Shown here: one piece after another, positions 6,723 to 10,534 of the stretch
How positions within the stretch are numbered: position 1 is the stretch's first letter
How the letters are laid out: each line of letters begins with the position of its first letter
Assembly (NCBI GenBank): GCA_024635855.1
Contig: JAGXHZ010000070.1
Location: 1 to 10,534 of the forward strand
Source: Sulfuricurvum sp.
Lineage (GTDB): Bacteria; Campylobacterota; Campylobacteria; Campylobacterales; Sulfurimonadaceae
Length of the DNA stretch: 10,534 nt
Reading direction: 5' to 3'
Program-made: the position numbers and the translations under genes
The notes under the pieces: generated by a model
What the model was told of the DNA's origin: nothing
The model's database searches: none
What the model saw: only the letters and a program-made list of their open reading frames with translations

Positions 6723-7194
6723 TGTGTTCGCCCTCCTAATAGGAGGATGCGCAACGAAATACTACTCTATCAGCACCCCAAAAATGATTGTTATCAAAAG
6801 CCCCAAGCTGAAATACGCGGATATGGGATACATTCGCTATGAAGGCGATGCAGTTGAGATGGAACTTTTTACCGCAGGTGTAGCGGTCGAGAAAATATCC
6901 ATCGATAAACAAGTATGCGTGAGTGCCGGATGTATGAGTGAAGAGGCGTTTGTGAGCGAATATCTCTATAAAGATTATCCGCGTGATACGATGCGCAGGG
7001 TATTGCAAAGTGAACCTATTTTTGATGGCAATGGGACGAGTGAATCGTGTGGAGGGGTAAAAATCCAAAATATACGGAATGATGAGATGGACATTGTCTA
7101 CCGCCGATCACCTACAGAAACGTATTTCAAAGACCGATTGAATGGATTGATGATTAAGATTAGTGTTGTTTTGGAGAGTAATGCGACTGAGTGA
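6694..7194 (+). CDS. putative lipoprotein, function unknown
   Basis: A 166-residue protein with a classical lipoprotein signal: Lys at 3, a hydrophobic stretch (FILWVSVFALL, about 5-15) and the lipobox IGGC with C19 as the predicted lipidated cysteine. The mature part is mixed alpha/beta with three more cysteines (C75, C80, C119). C75 and C80 sit in KQVCVSAGC and could form a disulfide in the periplasm. I do not recognise a named family, although the general build resembles small uncharacterised lipoproteins of Campylobacterota. The ATG at 6694 lies inside the aldo/keto reductase gene, 29 nt before its end and in another frame, so the two are probably translationally coupled. The signal peptide supports this start. 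No clear terminator follows. Confidence 0.8.
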   Translation: MQKYFILWVSVFALLIGGCATKYYSISTPKMIVIKSPKLKYADMGYIRYEGDAVEMELFTAGVAVEKISIDKQVCVSAGCMSEEAFVSEYLYKDYPRDTMRRVLQSEPIFDGNGTSESCGGVKIQNIRNDEMDIVYRRSPTETYFKDRLNGLMIKISVVLESNATE

Positions 7195-7239
7195 ACGGGT
7201 TAAATACTTGAAGAGGCGGCGGAGAGAATTCGATGACTG

Positions 7240-7248
7240 TGATATAAT
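7240..7248 (+). promoter_or_regulatory. extended -10 promoter for the KAP NTPase/RhuM operon
   Basis: TGATATAAT is a perfect TATAAT (7243-7248) preceded by TG one base upstream, that is, an extended -10 element. The predicted transcript start is near 7255, giving a leader of about 66 nt that contains an inverted repeat. No -35 hexamer is recognisable at the expected spacing. It is the best promoter-like signal in the gap between the lipoprotein and KAP genes. Confidence 0.6.
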
Positions 7249-7272
7249 CTTTCAAAAAATTATTTTCCCGTC

Positions 7273-7293
7273 ATTCCCCACTCAATCGGGAAT
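7273..7293. repeat. ATTCCC-N9-GGGAAT inverted repeat in the leader of the KAP gene
   Basis: ATTCCC (7273-7278) and GGGAAT (7288-7293) form a perfect 6-bp inverted repeat with a 9-nt centre, flanked by GTC on the left and CCA on the right. The outline (GTCATTCCC...GGGAATCCA) resembles dispersed bacterial repeats such as the neisserial dRS3 element, ATTCCC-N8-GGGAAT. An upstream TTCCCG (7265-7270) can pair with CGGGAA (7287-7292) instead, so two left arms compete for one right arm. Function and copy number are unknown. Confidence 0.5.
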
Positions 7294-7320
7294 CCAACTT
7301 CAATTAAATCAAGGTGTATT

Positions 7321-9186
7321 TTGGCAATTATAAATCAGCATATCAATGAGTTTTTAGATTACTACCTAAATTTGAATGAGCCTCAGTATGCAGTTTTATT
7401 GTCTGGAAAATGGGGGAGTGGAAAAACTCATTTCATTAAACAGTTTAAAGAAAAAAACAAAAGTAGTTATAAATTTGTTCACGTCAGTTTATTTGGATTG
7501 AGATCAAAAGAAGATATCCATAAGCAAGTTATCTTTAAATTGTTTGGATTAGAAGATGATAATCTTGCAAAAGCAACAGATTTTATTGGTAAATTTATAA
7601 AAGGTATATTGGATAAATATGCAGGTGTAAATATTGCATTATCGGATATACCAATTGACGTAGCTTTAAAGCGAGAAACAGATAAAAAAGTGATTTTTAT
7701 TTTTGATGACTTAGAACGAATAGATACTGGCTTATCAGAAGTTCTTGGATACATTAATATTTTGGTTGAAGAGCTTGGACAAAGAGTAATATTGCTTGCT
7801 AATGAAGATGAAATAAAAGATCGACAATTTTATGATACTTTCAAAGAAAAAACAATTGGTAAAACTTTTCAAATAGAACAAGATTTTGACACAGCTTTTA
7901 TAATTTTTACGAGTGCATTGAAAGAATCGAAAGATATGCTTAGAAACAATCAATTGGTCATCAAGACAGTATTTGATATGGCTGGTTATAAAAATCTGAG
8001 AAGTCTCCGACAAGGTGTATTGGATTTTGATCGATTAATGAGTCAATTTGAATTAAAGTTCAAAACTCATTCAGAGTTAATGGTAGAATTTATACAAATA
8101 TTTTTTGCTTTATTTTTTGAAATGAAGAATGGGAAATTTGATATTTTGACATTAAAAGATGTGTCGATGCTTCGTGTCGGGAAAATGTTAAATGACAATA
8201 AACCGAATAAAGAATTAACAATAATCGAAAAACTTTTTCAAAAATATAATTTTTTATCTTATGAATTATTATTGTCAAATGAAAATTGGATTGATCTTTT
8301 GACAAAAGGAAATATATCTGCGACTATGATTTCATTAGATTTAAATCGAAGCAGATATTTTTTTAGAGAGCAGAAAGAAGAATGGGTGATGCTTTGGCAC
8401 TATATGTGGATAGAAGAAGATGAGTTTGAGACAGCTCTGAAGCAAACTTTATTAAAGCTAAAAAATAATGAATATTTAGAACCTACTGTTATTATGCAGG
8501 TATTGGGAATTTTCTTGGAGCTAATAGAGAAAAAGATTTATAACCGTAAGAAAGATCAACTAGTTGATGATATAAAAAAATATGTGGATGTAAATATAAG
8601 AGAACTGAAAGGTATATACACTCTTAACGATTATGAATTAGATGGGCATTATACTTATTATGGATATAGAAGTGAAGAATCGGATGAGTTTAAACACCTA
8701 AAGGATTATTTACTAGAGCAAGCGGATAATTTCAGAAATGAGGGATTAGTTGAGAAAGGTAATCTTTTAATTCAATATCTTAGTGAAAATAAAACTTATG
8801 AATTTGCAGATATGTTGACTGCTGAAAGAAATAAAGAGATTCTCTATAGATTACCCGTATTTAGTCTCATAAAGCCACAAGCATTTTTTGATGCTTTACT
8901 TCGAGTTGAAAATAAAAATATGCGTGATGTTCTTGATGTTTTAAAAAATAGGTATCAATCTATTTCTGCCTATCAGAAAGAGAACGTATTAGAAGAGTTG
9001 TCCTTCTGGAAAGCACTTATTGAAATTATAAATTCATATGAAGTAAAAATTCCCTATAAAATTAAGGATGTATGGATAAAAAAACATTGTCATGATATTG
9101 TAGAAAAAGAGATTATACAAAAAATAGAGAATGAAATACAACATAAAAAAAATATAGAGCAGTTAGAGGTAACAACAAATGAATAA
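7321..9186 (+). CDS. KAP-family P-loop NTPase
   Basis: A 621-residue P-loop NTPase. Walker A is GKWGSGKT (29-36) and Walker B is VIFIFDDLERI (124-134). A sensor-like VILLANEDEI follows at 156-165 and NLRSLRQ, a likely arginine-containing sensor 2, at 225-231. Together with FVHVSLFGL (52-60) this is the layout of KAP-type ATPases, which include the phage-exclusion protein PifA and many defence-island proteins. I see no clear transmembrane helix. The C-terminal 380 residues are helical, charged and unrecognised; they may sense a trigger or bind a partner. The start is TTG at 7321, with AAGGTG at 7311-7316. The gene is far more AT-rich than its neighbours (8 of 60 bases G+C in 8221-8280), suggesting lateral transfer. 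It overlaps the RhuM gene by 8 nt. Family assignment is firm; defence function is inference. Confidence 0.85.
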   Translation: MAIINQHINEFLDYYLNLNEPQYAVLLSGKWGSGKTHFIKQFKEKNKSSYKFVHVSLFGLRSKEDIHKQVIFKLFGLEDDNLAKATDFIGKFIKGILDKYAGVNIALSDIPIDVALKRETDKKVIFIFDDLERIDTGLSEVLGYINILVEELGQRVILLANEDEIKDRQFYDTFKEKTIGKTFQIEQDFDTAFIIFTSALKESKDMLRNNQLVIKTVFDMAGYKNLRSLRQGVLDFDRLMSQFELKFKTHSELMVEFIQIFFALFFEMKNGKFDILTLKDVSMLRVGKMLNDNKPNKELTIIEKLFQKYNFLSYELLLSNENWIDLLTKGNISATMISLDLNRSRYFFREQKEEWVMLWHYMWIEEDEFETALKQTLLKLKNNEYLEPTVIMQVLGIFLELIEKKIYNRKKDQLVDDIKKYVDVNIRELKGIYTLNDYELDGHYTYYGYRSEESDEFKHLKDYLLEQADNFRNEGLVEKGNLLIQYLSENKTYEFADMLTAERNKEILYRLPVFSLIKPQAFFDALLRVENKNMRDVLDVLKNRYQSISAYQKENVLEELSFWKALIEIINSYEVKIPYKIKDVWIKKHCHDIVEKEIIQKIENEIQHKKNIEQLEVTTNE

Positions 9187-10195
9187 TCTCACCCTTCAAG
9201 ACTCTCTCACCGAATTTCTACTCTATACAACACCCAACAGTGATGTCAAAGTCGAAATATTTCTCCATAACGAAAGTGTATGGTTGCCGCAAAAGAGGAT
9301 GGCAGAGCTTTTTGGAATTGAAAGAACCGTTATAACTAAACATTTGAAAAATATTTTTGATAGCGCTGAACTCGATGAAGATTCAGTAAGTGCAAAAATT
9401 GCACATACTGCCAAAGATGGAAAAAACTATCAAACAAAATTCTATAACCTCGATGCCATATTATCAGTAGGGTATCGTGTCAATTCGAGCCAAGCAACAC
9501 AGTTTAGAATCTGGGCAACCAAAGTCCTGAAAGAGTACATCATCAAAGGTTTTGCTATGGATGATGATCGGCTTAAAAACGGTCGATATTTCGGCAAAGA
9601 TTATTTTAATGAGTTGCTGGAACGTGTTCGTTCTATCCGTGCGAGCGAGCGAAGAATTTATCAACAAATTACCGATATTTTTGCCGAGTGCAGTATCGAT
9701 TATGATAAAAATTCGGAAACGACTAAGAACTTTTATGCTACGGTTCAAAATAAATTTCACTATGCGATCAACGCTCAAACAGCGGCAGAAATTATCTATG
9801 AAAAAGTAGATATTTCAAAACCGTTTATGGGGTTGCAGACATGGAAAAATTCACCTAACGGGCGGATTCTGAAATCGGATACGGTGATTGCTAAAAATTA
9901 TTTGAGTGAGAATGAGATCAAAAAGCTGGAGCGAACAATATCTGGCTATTTTGACTACATAGAACGGCTGATTGAAAACCGTACAACTTTGACTATGGTA
10001 CAGATCAAAGAATCGGTGGATAAGTTTTTAGCGTTTAATGAGTACAACATTCTCGAAGGGAATGGGACGGTGAGTAAAAATCAGGCGGAAGAGAAAGCGT
10101 TTGCTATCTACGAAGAGTTTAACAAAATTCAAAAGATCGAATCCGATTTCGATAGAGAAATCAAAAAACTTATAAAAAATACACAAGGAAAATAA
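9179..10195 (+). CDS. RhuM-family protein (putative DNA-binding)
   Basis: A 338-residue full-length member of the RhuM family, named after a gene of Salmonella pathogenicity island 3. An N-terminal helix-turn-helix (about 36-60, [21 protein letters not shown]) is followed by conserved family blocks: [12 protein letters not shown] (71-82), [16 protein letters not shown] (88-103), [18 protein letters not shown] (108-125), [22 protein letters not shown] (138-159), IDYDK (173-177), and [11 protein letters not shown] (232-242). The C-terminus ends in ESDFDREIK. The biochemical role is not established; members are frequent in mobile and defence islands and beside type I restriction genes. The ATG lies 8 nt inside the KAP gene end, with GAGG upstream, so the two are coupled. 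Its G+C (about 38% in 9841-9900) is nearer to the core genes than to the KAP gene. Its tail contains the nfo ribosome binding site. Confidence 0.9.
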   Translation: MNNLTLQDSLTEFLLYTTPNSDVKVEIFLHNESVWLPQKRMAELFGIERTVITKHLKNIFDSAELDEDSVSAKIAHTAKDGKNYQTKFYNLDAILSVGYRVNSSQATQFRIWATKVLKEYIIKGFAMDDDRLKNGRYFGKDYFNELLERVRSIRASERRIYQQITDIFAECSIDYDKNSETTKNFYATVQNKFHYAINAQTAAEIIYEKVDISKPFMGLQTWKNSPNGRILKSDTVIAKNYLSENEIKKLERTISGYFDYIERLIENRTTLTMVQIKESVDKFLAFNEYNILEGNGTVSKNQAEEKAFAIYEEFNKIQKIESDFDREIKKLIKNTQGK

Positions 10196-10197
10196 AA

Positions 10198-10534
10198 ATG
10201 TCTAAATACGTAGGAGCACACGTCTCCGCTTCGGGTGGAGTTTTTAACGCCCCCCTTAATGCAATGAAAATAGGGGCGAAAGCGTTTGCTCTTTTTACTA
10301 AAAACCAAAAGCAGTGGGCGGCAAAACCGCTTGAGGATGAGACGATTGGATTGTTTAAAGACAATCTTGCCAAAAGCGGAATTCTCACGAAGCATGTCTT
10401 ACCTCATGATTCGTATCTTATCAATCTCGGACATCCCGAAGAAGAGAAGCGTGAAAAATCACTGGAAGCATTTATCGATGAGTTGCAACGCTGTTCACAG
10501 CTTGGGCTTGATCGATTGAACTTTCATCCTGGAA
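10198..10534 (+). CDS. nfo: endonuclease IV (partial, 3' end outside window)
   Basis: The first 112 residues are visible and the frame runs open to the window end. Endonuclease IV cleaves DNA 5' to abasic sites and removes 3' blocking groups in base-excision repair, using a trinuclear zinc site. [12 protein letters not shown] at 4-15 is the family opening, with [12 protein letters not shown] at 29-40. H70 ([11 protein letters not shown]) and H110 (NFHPG) correspond to the zinc ligands H69 and H109 of the E. coli enzyme. The ATG is 2 nt after the RhuM stop, and its AAGGA site (10185-10189) lies within the last RhuM codons. No separate promoter is obvious in the short gap, so transcription may come from the upstream cassette or from a promoter inside the RhuM gene. 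Confidence 0.95.
   Translation, partial: MSKYVGAHVSASGGVFNAPLNAMKIGAKAFALFTKNQKQWAAKPLEDETIGLFKDNLAKSGILTKHVLPHDSYLINLGHPEEEKREKSLEAFIDELQRCSQLGLDRLNFHPG

Noticed and set aside
7321..9186. Membrane-spanning insert expected in some KAP ATPases
   Set aside because: Hydrophobic stretches such as the one near residues 256-266 are short and broken by charged residues, so I do not call a transmembrane segment.
7195..10200. Attachment-site direct repeats or an integrase flanking the KAP/RhuM cassette
   Set aside because: No tRNA gene, integrase or transposase is present, and the only shared string at the two ends (CAAGG) is just the ribosome binding sites.

Overview
The window reads as a Campylobacterota (formerly Epsilonproteobacteria) chromosome, most likely a free-living Sulfuricurvum/Sulfurimonas-type organism. 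The evidence is the order acidic protein - gmk - tatA - argS, which I recall from Helicobacter pylori and Campylobacter jejuni, a short FlaC-type flagellin, and the style of the ArgS and N-carbamoylputrescine amidase proteins. The genus is an inference. No RNA gene, CRISPR array, IS element, integrase or replication origin was seen.

Layout. (1) Positions 1-2693, plus strand: a tightly packed housekeeping run. It holds the end of an upstream protein, guanylate kinase (GTG start overlapping the previous stop), TatA, and arginyl-tRNA synthetase (TTG start 3 nt after tatA). A strong stem-loop lies between gmk and tatA. (2) 2728-3462, minus strand: a short flagellin (FlaC type), convergent with argS and divergent from the next gene. 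(3) 3572-5261, plus strand: an N-carbamoylputrescine amidase-like nitrilase (polyamine synthesis) and a protein with a C-terminal J domain. (4) 5268-5600, minus strand: a small Cys/His-containing protein of unknown function, divergent from (5) a Tas-like aldo/keto reductase and an overlapping small lipoprotein on the plus strand (5706-7194).

(6) 7195-10195 is the accessory part. A 126-nt gap carries an extended -10 promoter and an ATTCCC-N9-GGGAAT inverted repeat. It leads into a strikingly AT-rich KAP-type P-loop NTPase gene (TTG start), which overlaps a RhuM-family gene by 8 nt. The RhuM gene ends 2 nt before (7) nfo (endonuclease IV, cut by the window end), and the nfo ribosome binding site lies inside the rhuM coding sequence.

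The core genes serve nucleotide metabolism, Tat export, translation, motility-linked secretion, polyamine synthesis, protein folding, redox chemistry and base-excision repair. The most interesting part is the two-gene KAP NTPase/RhuM cassette wedged between ordinary core genes. It has the form of a laterally acquired, possibly phage-defence, operon. Its function cannot be proved from the sequence.
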